This document shows, in pieces, positions 19,139 through 27,265 of a stretch of 64,000 bases of DNA. The translations under genes and the position numbers were made by a program. This stretch comes from Rhodococcus sp. RD6.2 (lineage in GTDB: Bacteria > Actinomycetota > Actinomycetes > Mycobacteriales > Mycobacteriaceae): the NCBI RefSeq assembly GCF_001040705.1, contig NZ_CVQP01000006.1:177760-241759 (forward strand), in the 5' to 3' direction. The first letter of the stretch is position 1; each line of letters opens with the position of its first letter. Below the pieces are notes generated by a model. The model saw nothing but the letters and a program-made list of their open reading frames with translations, had not been told where the DNA came from and did not search any database.

Positions 19139-19904
19139 GCACCGAGTCGTGCAGCAGACCGTTGCTCGCCACCGCGTTGCCGCCGTGCGGTCCGGGCGTT
19201 CCGTCGAGGGACGTGAACCGTCCGCCCGCCTCCCGCACCAGCAGGTCGAGCGGGGCGAGGTCCCACAGCGACACCTCGGGTTCGGCGGCGATCTCGAGCG
19301 CACCCTCGGCGAGCAGGCAGTAGGAGAGGAAGTCGCCGTAGCCGCGCACCCGCCACACCGCATCGGTCAGGTCGATGAACCGGTCGCGAATACCGAGATC
19401 CCGCCACCCCGAGAGGCTCGAGAAGCTCAGGCTCGCGGACTCGAGGCGATCGACTCCCGACACCGCGATCCGCTTCGGATCGCCGCTCTCGAACGTCGCG
19501 AACGCGCCCGAGCCCTCCGACGCCCACCAGCGGCGGGCCAGGGCGGGTGCGCTGACGACGCCGACGACCGGGACGCCGTCCTGCAGCAGTGCGATCAGCG
19601 TCGACCACACCGGCACGCCGCGAACGAAGTTCTTGGTGCCGTCGATCGGATCGACGACCCACTGCCTGCCCTCGAACCGGGCCTCGCCGCCGAACTCCTC
19701 ACCGAGGACGGCGTCGTCCGGCCGTTCCTGCGACAGGATCGCCCGCACCTCCCGCTCGACCGCGAGGTCGGCGTCGGAGACGGGCGTCAGGTCCGGCTTG
19801 TCGTCGACATGCAGGTCGAGGGCGCCGAACCGGTCGCGGGTGATGGCGTCCGCGGCGTCGGCGATGCGCAGGGCGAGAAGCAGGTCCTCGGAGAAGTTGG
19901 TCAC
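19116..19904 (-). CDS. hisN: Histidinol-phosphatase, inositol-monophosphatase superfamily
   Basis: 262 residues. The metal-binding signature of the superfamily is intact: GEEFG (Glu69/Glu70), [15 protein letters not shown] (Asp85, Asp88) and [17 protein letters not shown] near the end. HisN dephosphorylates L-histidinol phosphate, the penultimate step of histidine synthesis in actinobacteria. The [11 protein letters not shown] segment and overall sequence fit HisN (Rv3137 in M. tuberculosis) better than SuhB-type inositol phosphatases. Proximity to the fadE24/fadE23 pair, as in M. tuberculosis, supports this. Some cross-activity on other sugar phosphates is possible. Confidence 0.87.
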   Translation of the reverse strand: MTNFSEDLLLALRIADAADAITRDRFGALDLHVDDKPDLTPVSDADLAVEREVRAILSQERPDDAVLGEEFGGEARFEGRQWVVDPIDGTKNFVRGVPVWSTLIALLQDGVPVVGVVSAPALARRWWASEGSGAFATFESGDPKRIAVSGVDRLESASLSFSSLSGWRDLGIRDRFIDLTDAVWRVRGYGDFLSYCLLAEGALEIAAEPEVSLWDLAPLDLLVREAGGRFTSLDGTPGPHGGNAVASNGLLHDSVLTSLRKG

Positions 19905-20057
19905 GTGGGTACAGGCTACCGGCTTGGCGGAAATCGCTCACAGCACGCTTGGGATGTCGGATCTAGTCTACGACTTGTCGAAAGTTGGCTGAGAGTGCAC
20001 ACTCAAGCGTAGTTATTGGCGGAAGTTGCGAATCCAGTTCACTGAAAGGTCGGTTAC

Positions 20058-21548
20058 ATGGCGGTCATCCCGGACGCCCGGCACGAAATAGAGCTTCGTC
20101 AGGGTGCCTACGTCGGCGGACGGCTCGTGGACGTCGGCGGCGCCGATCGCGTGGCCGTCGTCTCCCCGCGTGACGGACGTACGATCGGATACCTGCACGC
20201 CGCGGACCGGGCCTTCGTCGACCACGCGGTCGCCGTCGCTCGTCGGGCATTCGACACCTCGGGATGGGCCGGCGCGCCCATGCGCGAGCGCGGCGACGTG
20301 CTCGTGAAGTGGGCAGGGCTCGTGGCGGAAAGCGCCCGCGACCTGGCATCGACCGTGTCCCTGGAGATGGGTAAACCGGTCTCCCAGGCGCTGAACGTGG
20401 AACTCGCAGCGGTCGAGAAGTGTCTGAGATGGTACGGCGAGCTCGCAGGGAAGCGGTCGGATGCACTGCTCGCACACGAGGATTCGGTGCTCGCCTATTC
20501 GGTCGAGGAGCCCGCTGGAGTCGTTGCGGCCGTTGTGCCCTGGAACTTCCCGCTCACCATGACGGTCTGGAAGCTCGCCCCGGCGCTCCTGGCCGGCAAC
20601 GCGGTGGTTCTGAAACCCGCTGAGCAGACGCCCTTCTCGGCACTGCTCCTGGCGGAGCTCGGTAGTCGAGCCGGACTGCCGGACGGCATCCTCAACGTCG
20701 TCAACGGACTGGGGCGTGAAGCGGGTCAAGCACTGGGGCGACACCCCGACGTGGACGTGGTGACCTTCACCGGATCGCCGGCGACCGGGCGGGCATTCAT
20801 GAACTACAGCGCCGAGTCGAACGGCAAGCGGGTGTGGCCCGAACTCGGAGGGAAGTCCGCCACGGTGGTGCTGCGCGACGCCGACGTACGCGCGGCGGCG
20901 ACGAGTGCAGCGGAGAACGCCTTCTTCAACCAGGGACAGATGTGCAGCGCCTCGTCGCGGCTGATCGTTCTCGACGAGCATGCCGACGAGGCCGTCGCCG
21001 TCGCCTGCGAGGTCGCGGCCGCATTGCAGCCGGCGGATCCGCTCGATCCGGCCACCGGGTTCGGTGCGATCGTCGGCCTCGATGCGCTCGCCGGGATCGA
21101 GGAGAAGGTGGCCGACGCCCTCGAGCAGGGTGCGACGCTGGCCGCGGGGAGCTCCCGGCGCGCAGTAGTGCCCGGACTCGAGGGCGGTGCCTACTTCGCG
21201 CCGGTCGTGCTGGATCACGTCCGACCCGAAACCCGGATCGCACAGGACGAGGTTTTCGGCCCCGTGCTCTCCGTCATTCGGGTCGCCAGCGAGGACGAGG
21301 CGATCAGCGTCGCCAACGGAACTCGGTACGGCCTGGCGGCCGGAGTCTGGGGGCGGGACGTCGCGGCCATCCACCGCGTCACTCGCGCGCTGCGAGCGGG
21401 GGTGGTCTGGGTCAACTGTTATGAGGAGGGCGACATGCGACTCCCGTTCGGCGGAATCAAGGAAAGTGGCTTCGGACGCGACAAGGGTGCCGACGCACTG
21501 CACAAGTACACCGACACGAAGTCCGTGTGGATGAGGCTCGATGGCTGA
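20058..21548 (+). CDS. NAD(P)-dependent aldehyde dehydrogenase (gamma-glutamyl-aminobutyraldehyde dehydrogenase-like)
   Basis: 496 residues. Catalytic Glu262 lies in WPELGGKSATVV and nucleophilic Cys296 in FFNQGQMCSASSRL; PWNFP (161-165) and FTGSPATG bind the cofactor. The general look (EMGKPVSQA, GGIKESGFGRDKG) is that of PuuC/BetB-type dehydrogenases acting on amino-aldehydes. The next gene, overlapping by eight bases, is a gamma-glutamyl hydrolase-like amidotransferase, which favours a role in oxidising an (N-glutamylated) amino-aldehyde from polyamine-like compounds. AAAGG precedes the ATG. The divergent gap to hisN carries two copies of TTGGCGGAA. Confidence 0.88.
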   Translation: MAVIPDARHEIELRQGAYVGGRLVDVGGADRVAVVSPRDGRTIGYLHAADRAFVDHAVAVARRAFDTSGWAGAPMRERGDVLVKWAGLVAESARDLASTVSLEMGKPVSQALNVELAAVEKCLRWYGELAGKRSDALLAHEDSVLAYSVEEPAGVVAAVVPWNFPLTMTVWKLAPALLAGNAVVLKPAEQTPFSALLLAELGSRAGLPDGILNVVNGLGREAGQALGRHPDVDVVTFTGSPATGRAFMNYSAESNGKRVWPELGGKSATVVLRDADVRAAATSAAENAFFNQGQMCSASSRLIVLDEHADEAVAVACEVAAALQPADPLDPATGFGAIVGLDALAGIEEKVADALEQGATLAAGSSRRAVVPGLEGGAYFAPVVLDHVRPETRIAQDEVFGPVLSVIRVASEDEAISVANGTRYGLAAGVWGRDVAAIHRVTRALRAGVVWVNCYEEGDMRLPFGGIKESGFGRDKGADALHKYTDTKSVWMRLDG

Positions 21549-22287
21549 GCGTCCCGTGATCGCGATGACTGTGTGGCGTCGCGAACTTCCGACCTATCTC
21601 GGCGACAGCACCGATCTCTTCACCGTCGGCACCGAGTACGTCCGCTTCTTCGCATCGCTGGGGGTGTCGGTCGTGCTCGTCCCCGACTGCACCGAGAGCG
21701 ACGCCGACACACTGCTGTCGCACGTGTCCGGCCTGGTTCTGACGGGTGGCGAGGACGTGGGCGGATGGATCGCGGGGGGCGAGGGCGCCGGGCCACCGAC
21801 CGATGCCGGCATCCGCGACCGCACCGAGCACGCGCTCGTCGCCGCGGCACGCAAGCGCGGCCTGCCCGTCTTCGGAATCTGCCGCGGCATGCAACTGCTC
21901 GCCGCGATGCACGGCAGCCGCGTGGTGGACCTTCCCGCGTCCCGTGATCAGCACCCGTACGGTCTCCCACCCGAAACTCAGCTCGATCATCGCCATGACA
22001 TCGTCGTCGACGATCCCCGAAACAGTGCCGGCCCGGTCGTCCTGAAGGTCAATTCGATTCATCAGCAAGCTGTTTCGCGGTGTCCGGATGGGTTCCGCGT
22101 CAGCGCTACGGCCCCGGACGGCACGATCGAGGCGATCGAGTCCACCACCGACTGGTACGCCGCTGGTGTCCAGTGGCATCCCGAGAAAATGTGCGGGACA
22201 AGTGAGTTCGACGAACAGATGGATCTCGTACGGCCGTTCGTCGATGCGATCGAGCGCTATCGCGTCGACGCCGACACCGGATTCTGA
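21541..22287 (+). CDS. Class I glutamine amidotransferase-like hydrolase (PuuD-like, peptidase C26)
   Basis: 248 residues. The catalytic triad of the C26 family is intact: Cys114 in FGICRGMQLL, His213 and Glu215 in VQWHPEK. TGGEDV and the conserved SIHQQAV block are typical of gamma-glutamyl-GABA hydrolase PuuD rather than of biosynthetic amidotransferase subunits. PuuD releases glutamate from gamma-glutamyl-gamma-aminobutyrate. The eight-base overlap with the aldehyde dehydrogenase implies coupled translation and consecutive steps: aldehyde to acid, then removal of the glutamyl group. The usual gamma-glutamyl ligase (PuuA) and oxidase (PuuB) are not in the window, so the substrate may differ. 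Confidence 0.85.
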   Translation: MAERPVIAMTVWRRELPTYLGDSTDLFTVGTEYVRFFASLGVSVVLVPDCTESDADTLLSHVSGLVLTGGEDVGGWIAGGEGAGPPTDAGIRDRTEHALVAAARKRGLPVFGICRGMQLLAAMHGSRVVDLPASRDQHPYGLPPETQLDHRHDIVVDDPRNSAGPVVLKVNSIHQQAVSRCPDGFRVSATAPDGTIEAIESTTDWYAAGVQWHPEKMCGTSEFDEQMDLVRPFVDAIERYRVDADTGF

Positions 22288-22328
22288 CCACCCCAGACCC
22301 TGAACCCCCTAGAGAAGGTATGGAACAC

Positions 22329-22799
22329 ATGAGCGAGCAGAAGCTCTTCTTCGAGTACGAGAACGGCCCGCGCGCCATCGCCACGATGCATCTCGACCTC
22401 GCACCCAAGACTTGTGATGCGCTGTGGAACGCGCTCGCGAAGCCGGTCACCGTCGACGCGATGCACGCGATGTACGCCGGACCCGAGGTCATGACCGGAC
22501 TTCCGGAAGAGGCGCAGAACTTCGATCCGGAGGCCGTGCCCTTCGAGAACCAGCAGGTCATCCCGGGCGTCGGCGACGTCCTCTGGTACTACCAGCGTCC
22601 CATGCAGATGGGTGGTCTGCCGTTCGAGTGGTACGAGGTCGGCGTCTGCTACGCCCCCGGTGTGCGTACGTTCGGACCGCTGGGCTGGACCCCGGTCAAC
22701 GTGTTCGCCACCGTCACCGAGGGGCTCGCGGAATTCGCCAAGGCGTCCGCGGACATCCGCATCACCGGGATCAAGAAGCTCACCATCGGTCGCGTCTGA
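22329..22799 (+). CDS. DUF3830 family protein
   Basis: 156 residues from the ATG at 22329, about ten bases after AGAAGG; an in-frame ATG at 22320 sits too close to that signal. The sequence matches what I know of DUF3830, a small soluble family with a cyclophilin-like beta-barrel fold and no known activity. WNALAKPVTVDAMHAMYAGPEV, shortened here to its visible theme of conserved Trp, His and Met, and WYYQRPMQMGGLPFEWYEVG-like aromatic segments suggest a ligand pocket. There is no signal peptide or metal motif. It is the third gene of an apparent operon with the aldehyde dehydrogenase and PuuD-like hydrolase and ends at a strong terminator, so it probably takes part in the same pathway. Confidence 0.72.
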   Translation: MSEQKLFFEYENGPRAIATMHLDLAPKTCDALWNALAKPVTVDAMHAMYAGPEVMTGLPEEAQNFDPEAVPFENQQVIPGVGDVLWYYQRPMQMGGLPFEWYEVGVCYAPGVRTFGPLGWTPVNVFATVTEGLAEFAKASADIRITGIKKLTIGRV

Positions 22800-22819
22800 C
22801 CGGATCCCACCCCGGGCTC

Positions 22820-22861
22820 GAATCCCCGCTCGCCGCCACTGTCGTCGGTGAGCGGGGATTC
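22820..22861 (+). terminator. Terminator of the aldehyde dehydrogenase-PuuD-DUF3830 operon
   Basis: GAATCCCCGCTC (22820-22831) pairs perfectly with GAGCGGGGATTC (22850-22861). It starts 20 bases after the DUF3830 stop and marks the end of the three-gene unit. Confidence 0.82.
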
Positions 22862-23530
22862 GTCGTTCCAGGGTGTCGGCGACGCTCCGGGGGACGGTGA
22901 GGTGTCGACGTCGGCGTGTCTGGGTGTCGCGACGGTGGATCCGCGGTCGACACGAAGGAAGGACACGGAGATTCGTGCCACGCATTCGTCATCGAGGTGC
23001 GGCCCGGAGACCACGGCGGTGGTCTGAGCGGGGGAGCGCACGCAGCGCCGCAGCGATCGTGTACGCCTTCACCAGGGTGATCCCGCCTTCGTCCTGCGCC
23101 TCCCCGACGGTCGCCGCGATCCGAGCGAGCTCGGGGAATGTGGTGCCGGGCCAGGAGTCGATCCCGGACTCGGCCCGTGAGCTGGGGCGCGGTGCCACTC
23201 GAGGACGTGCCTGTCGACGCCGGATGCGCGGCGACGCGTCCCTCGTGCAGACCCGTCGCCGCAAGGACGTCTCCGGGCGCCGGACCGTTCTGTCAGGTCA
23301 GTGACGGCACAGACCGAGGCGGCCCGAGATCTCGACAGGTGTCGCCGACCTGGACGACCGGAACCTCGACGCGTGCTGCGACTTCCGACCAGGCCGTCGC
23401 GTTGCGCGACGGGCCTGCGGCCGCACAGTGGGTGCGCGCAGTCCGACTCGTTCGGCGAGGTCCTTGTCGCGGGTGAAGCACGACCACACCGGTCGCGTGG
23501 CAGGGGCGCTGCCGGAGCCCCGGCGCCCGG
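22862..23530. other. Gene-poor stretch, possibly a decayed gene
   Basis: About 670 bases between the DUF3830 terminator and the Lrp-type gene with no convincing intact gene, unusual in this dense region. Short minus-strand fragments look protein-like but lie in different frames: a stretch around 23293-23487 reading AWSEVAARVEVPVVQVGDTC, and one around 23050-23150 reading PGTTFPELARIAATVGEA and then a KAYTIAAALRAL segment. Neither has a start signal, and I cannot name a family. They may be remnants of one minus-strand gene broken by frameshifts, or chance frames in high-GC sequence. Confidence 0.35.
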
Positions 23531-24529
23531 TCAGGGCGCCGGGGTACCGACGAACAGCGGGCCGCGACGCACGGCCTTGAGCACGACGCGCGATTCCGCG
23601 ATCTCCACCGTGGGAAAGGCGCCTATCACATCGTTCTGGAAGTCGAAGAGCGACTCCTCGTCGACGAAGAGACCGTCGACCAACAGGCCCGACTGCCCGG
23701 TGATGGCCGCGCAGTAGCGGACCGCGGGATGCGACGCGAGGGAGTTGCCGATGCTCTCTGTGTCGCCGCCGCGGATGTGCAACCAGAGCATCGCCTCGAC
23801 CCGAAAGCCGAAGTACTCGGGAGCGACCTCGGTGCGCACCCGCAGCACGCCGACGCTGAACAGGGTGTCGAGCCGGCGGCGGACCGTCTGCGCGTTGACA
23901 CCCGCGTCTTGAGCGAGCATCGCGTAGGACGCGCGGCCGTCGGTGCTCAACTGGTCGATCAGCTTCTGGTCGACCGCGTCGAGGACCACCGGCGTCGTGT
24001 CCGAGTCTGCGCTGCGCCAGGGCGCCGACTCGAGAAGGGCGTGGACCTGGTCCTCGGGAAGGATTCCAGCGTGCCAGTCCAGGCCGATCAGGTACGACCG
24101 CAGGACGGTGCCGACGTCGAACGAGCGCAGCCCCGGAATCGCCGGCAGCGTGCCGAGCAGAAGGTCGCGATGGACCTGCGGGCTCTCGACGAGCACCAGT
24201 GCGACCACGTCACCGGAACCCTCCAGGATCGACACCGACGACGCCCCGGGCAGCGCAGCGATGTGCTCGGCTACCTCGGTGACCCGGTCGATCTCGGCGC
24301 CGACCCGGACCAGGACCCCGCGGGCGTGAAGCAGCTTGGTGGCATCGACGTAGGTCGACACATGCACCCGGCCCGTGTCGAGCAGGTGCTGTCCGCGTCG
24401 CATCACGGTGCGTGACGGCACGTCGATGATCCGGCCGATCGCCTCCCACGAGGCGCGGCCGTTCACCTGCAATGCGCTCGCGATCAGCCGATCGGCGGCA
24501 TCACCGGTGTCGTTGCCCTTCTGGTTCAT
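23531..24529 (-). CDS. Double-unit Lrp/AsnC-family transcriptional regulator
   Basis: 332 residues from the ATG at 24529, preceded by GAGGA; an ATG 12 codons upstream has no such signal. The protein is two Lrp/AsnC units in tandem, about twice the usual 150 residues. The first helix-turn-helix is ADRLIASALQVNGRASWEAIG with VPSRTVMRRG, followed by a ligand-type domain. The second is DAVDQKLIDQLSTDGRASYAM with VNAQTVRRRLD, followed by another RAM-like domain (VEAMLWLHIRGG, VRYCAAITG). Such regulators usually sense amino acids or their breakdown products. Lying between the catabolic operon and the importer operon, it is the obvious candidate regulator of both. Confidence 0.87.
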   Translation of the reverse strand: MNQKGNDTGDAADRLIASALQVNGRASWEAIGRIIDVPSRTVMRRGQHLLDTGRVHVSTYVDATKLLHARGVLVRVGAEIDRVTEVAEHIAALPGASSVSILEGSGDVVALVLVESPQVHRDLLLGTLPAIPGLRSFDVGTVLRSYLIGLDWHAGILPEDQVHALLESAPWRSADSDTTPVVLDAVDQKLIDQLSTDGRASYAMLAQDAGVNAQTVRRRLDTLFSVGVLRVRTEVAPEYFGFRVEAMLWLHIRGGDTESIGNSLASHPAVRYCAAITGQSGLLVDGLFVDEESLFDFQNDVIGAFPTVEIAESRVVLKAVRRGPLFVGTPAP

Positions 24530-24597
24530 CCGTCTCGTCCTCACCCGACAACTCTTCTGCGACATGTGAACTGTGCAGGACTCTCCATCTGTCGCGA

Positions 24598-25638
24598 CTA
24601 CCTCGGCAGGATACGGCTCTGATCGCTGTGCCAGGACACAATCACCTCGGTGTCCGGTTCAGCGACGGTCGAGGTCGGCACCACGGCCCGCAGTTCCTGC
24701 CCCGCCGCCTCCAGGACGAGCAGCAGTTCGCTGCCCCGGAAGACCCGCGACTTCACCACCGCGGTGAGTGTCGCGTCGCGGTGCTCCGGTGCACCGACCC
24801 GCACATCCTCCTGTCTGACCATGAGCAGGGCGTTCCCGTCGGCGACCGCGGGGATCGGGACCGACGCGGTGCCGAGCGAGGCACGACTGTCGCCGGTCGC
24901 GGTCACCTCGAGGAGGTTCGCGGCACCCATGAAGTCGGCCGCGTAGCGGGTCGACGGATTGGCGTAGATGTCCTCGGGGGCGCCGGACTGCTCGACGACT
25001 CCGCCCCGCATCAGCACGATCTGGTCGGACATGCTCAGTGCCTCGTCCTGATCATGGGTGACGAAGATCGTGGTCACCCCGAGGCTGCGCTGCAGCGACA
25101 CGAGTTCGACCTGCATGTCCTCCCGCAGGCGGGCGTCCAGGTTCGACAACGGCTCATCGAGCAGGATCAGCCGCGGGCCGCCGACGATGGCGCGGGCCAG
25201 TGCGACGCGCTGCTGCTGGCCACCGGACAGTTGTCGCGGCATCCGGGACGCCAGGTGGTCCATCTGGACCTGCTCGAGTGCGCGCACGGCGAGGTCGCGT
25301 TGCTCGGCCCGGGTCCCGTAGGTCTTCCCCCGCATCCGCAGTGGGAAGCGCACGTTCTCGAGCACGCTCATGTGCGGCAGGAGGGCGTAGCTCTGGAACA
25401 TCATGCTCAGTCGCCGGTCCTCGGGCGCGAGGTCGGTGACGTCGTCGCCGCCGACGGAGATGGTTCCCGAGTTCACGGTCTCCAGACCCGCGATGCAGCG
25501 CAGGAGCGTCGACTTTCCGCAACCGCTCGCGCCGAGCAGTGAGACGAAGCTGCCCGACTTCGCTTGGATGTCGATGCCCTTGAGCACCTCCACGTCGTCG
25601 AACGCCTTGTGCACGTTGGCAATGGTGAGATCAGCCAT
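24598..25638 (-). CDS. Polyamine-type ABC importer, ATP-binding subunit (PotA-like)
   Basis: 346 residues. Walker A is GASGCGKST, the signature motif LSGGQQQR, Walker B LILLDEPLSNLDAR, and the switch histidine lies in FVTHDQDEA. A TOBE-like C-terminal regulatory domain (about 250-346) is present, as in PotA/FbpC-type importers. It starts at 25638 with TGATG coupling to the permease upstream. The importer has all four expected genes in one minus-strand operon (binding protein, two permeases, ATPase). Polyamine or a related amine is the best guess because of the adjacent PuuC/PuuD-like genes, but gamma-aminobutyrate, putrescine or opine-type ligands are also carried by this family. Confidence 0.9.
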   Translation of the reverse strand: MADLTIANVHKAFDDVEVLKGIDIQAKSGSFVSLLGASGCGKSTLLRCIAGLETVNSGTISVGGDDVTDLAPEDRRLSMMFQSYALLPHMSVLENVRFPLRMRGKTYGTRAEQRDLAVRALEQVQMDHLASRMPRQLSGGQQQRVALARAIVGGPRLILLDEPLSNLDARLREDMQVELVSLQRSLGVTTIFVTHDQDEALSMSDQIVLMRGGVVEQSGAPEDIYANPSTRYAADFMGAANLLEVTATGDSRASLGTASVPIPAVADGNALLMVRQEDVRVGAPEHRDATLTAVVKSRVFRGSELLLVLEAAGQELRAVVPTSTVAEPDTEVIVSWHSDQSRILPR

Positions 25639-26438
25639 CAGCTGAAGACCTTTCCGAGACCGACGATCTTCTCGATCGCCAGGATTGCTATCGCGGTGAG
25701 CGCCATGGACAGAGTCGACACCGCTGCCACCGTCGGAGACGCGCTGAACTCGAGTTGCCCGTAGATGGCGAGGGGCAGTGTCTGAAGCTGGGGGGTGCGC
25801 AGGAACAGTGCGACGACCGCGTCGTCGAACGACACGATGAAGGCCAGGAATGCGCCCGCGATGATGCCGGGTCGGCACATCGGCAGCAGGACGTGCCAGT
25901 AGCGCTGCCACCACCGTGCACCCATCACCCGCACCGCCTCCTCGGTGGACCCGTCCGACCGGGCGATGACGCCGAGCACGGTGCGCACCACGTACGGGAC
26001 GGTGATGACGATGTGGGCGACGATCAGAACCGCCGCGGAGGATCCGCCGAGCAGCACGGACACCGTCTGGAGGATGCCGATCGCGAAGATGATGCTCGGC
26101 ATGGTGAGCGGTGACAACGCGAACGACTGCAACGCCGCCGCGCCGGGCACCTTGTGCCGAGCGATACCGATCGCGAACAGCGTCCCGAGCGTCGCGGCGC
26201 CGAAGGCGGTCATCAGGGCGATCTGGAGGCTGAACACGAACGGGTACGTGTACGTCGTGTCCTCGACCGCGCTGGTGAACCACTCCAGGCTGAAACCCGT
26301 TGGCGGGAAGGCGAGGAACTGCTCGGACGTGAACGAGGCACCGACCACGACGGCGAGCGGGGCCAGCATGAACAGCGCGACGAGGACCAGGAAAACTCTG
26401 CCCGCGATCTTCAGCGGGAGGGGAGTCGAGCCGACCAC
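25638..26438 (-). CDS. ABC importer permease (PotC-like)
   Basis: 266 residues from GTG at 26438, whose first base is also the last base of the upstream TAG stop. Six hydrophobic segments are recognisable. The EAA loop that docks on the ATPase reads EEAVRVMGARWWQRYWHVLLP with the usual Gly. It ends with TGA overlapping the PotA-like ATG. A longer reading of this frame upstream overlaps the preceding permease and is not used. Confidence 0.9.
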   Translation of the reverse strand: MVGSTPLPLKIAGRVFLVLVALFMLAPLAVVVGASFTSEQFLAFPPTGFSLEWFTSAVEDTTYTYPFVFSLQIALMTAFGAATLGTLFAIGIARHKVPGAAALQSFALSPLTMPSIIFAIGILQTVSVLLGGSSAAVLIVAHIVITVPYVVRTVLGVIARSDGSTEEAVRVMGARWWQRYWHVLLPMCRPGIIAGAFLAFIVSFDDAVVALFLRTPQLQTLPLAIYGQLEFSASPTVAAVSTLSMALTAIAILAIEKIVGLGKVFS

Positions 26439-27265
26439 TATTTCATCCTCGCGTTCGCAATTCGATTCGTCGCAGCGATCGTGACGACGACGACCACCAG
26501 GATCAGCACGGCCTGCGTGGCCGCGAAGGGGATGTCGTTGCTGACCGTTGCATCGTGGTAGATGAAGCCGGCGATCACCGGGAGCTGCGCCCCGCCGATC
26601 AGGTTCGGCGTGATGAACGAGCTGATCGACAGTGCGAAGCACAGCGTCGCGCCCGAGACGATTCCCGGAAGTGCCAGCGGAAGGACCACGTGCCGGAACG
26701 TGCCGAGGAAGCCGGCGCCCATCGTCCGGGATGCCTCACGCAGGCGCACGTCGATCCCGTTGACGACACCGAGGACCGACAGCACCGCGAACGGGACCAG
26801 GACCTGGACCATCGAGATGTTCACGCCGAGTTCGGTGCCGAGCAGGCCCTGCCGGGCCTGGCTGAGTTCCAGGAATCCCGGAATCTTCGCCAGGGGACCC
26901 GAGGGGCCCATGAGGATCACCCAGCCGAACGTGCGGATCACGACGCTCGTCATCAACGGCAGGATCGTGGCGATCATCATGAACGCCCGCGCCTTCGCCG
27001 ACAGTCCCGCCATGATGTACGCGAGCGGAACCGCGATGAGGACGGAGATGATCGTCTGGATGAACGCCATCCTCAGTGACCGCTCGGACGCACCGATCGA
27101 GACGGTGGATCCGAAGAACCTGGAGAAGTTCTCGAAGGTGAATCCCGAGTCCTCCGTCGTCAAGCTCGCGAGAAGCGTTCGCACCACGGGGATCACGAAT
27201 GCGATGAGAAGCAACGCGACCAGTGGCAGGATCAGCAGCCACGGTTCGACCGAGCGCTTCCTCAT
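26438..27265 (-). CDS. ABC importer permease (PotB-like)
   Basis: 275 residues from the ATG at 27265. Six hydrophobic segments; the EAA loop is LREASRTMGAGFLGTFRHVVLP. The start overlaps the TGA of the upstream binding-protein gene (ATGA) and its own stop touches the next start, so all four transporter genes are translationally linked. PotB/PotC-type permeases form a heterodimeric channel in the cytoplasmic membrane. Confidence 0.9.
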   Translation of the reverse strand: MRKRSVEPWLLILPLVALLLIAFVIPVVRTLLASLTTEDSGFTFENFSRFFGSTVSIGASERSLRMAFIQTIISVLIAVPLAYIMAGLSAKARAFMMIATILPLMTSVVIRTFGWVILMGPSGPLAKIPGFLELSQARQGLLGTELGVNISMVQVLVPFAVLSVLGVVNGIDVRLREASRTMGAGFLGTFRHVVLPLALPGIVSGATLCFALSISSFITPNLIGGAQLPVIAGFIYHDATVSNDIPFAATQAVLILVVVVVTIAATNRIANARMK

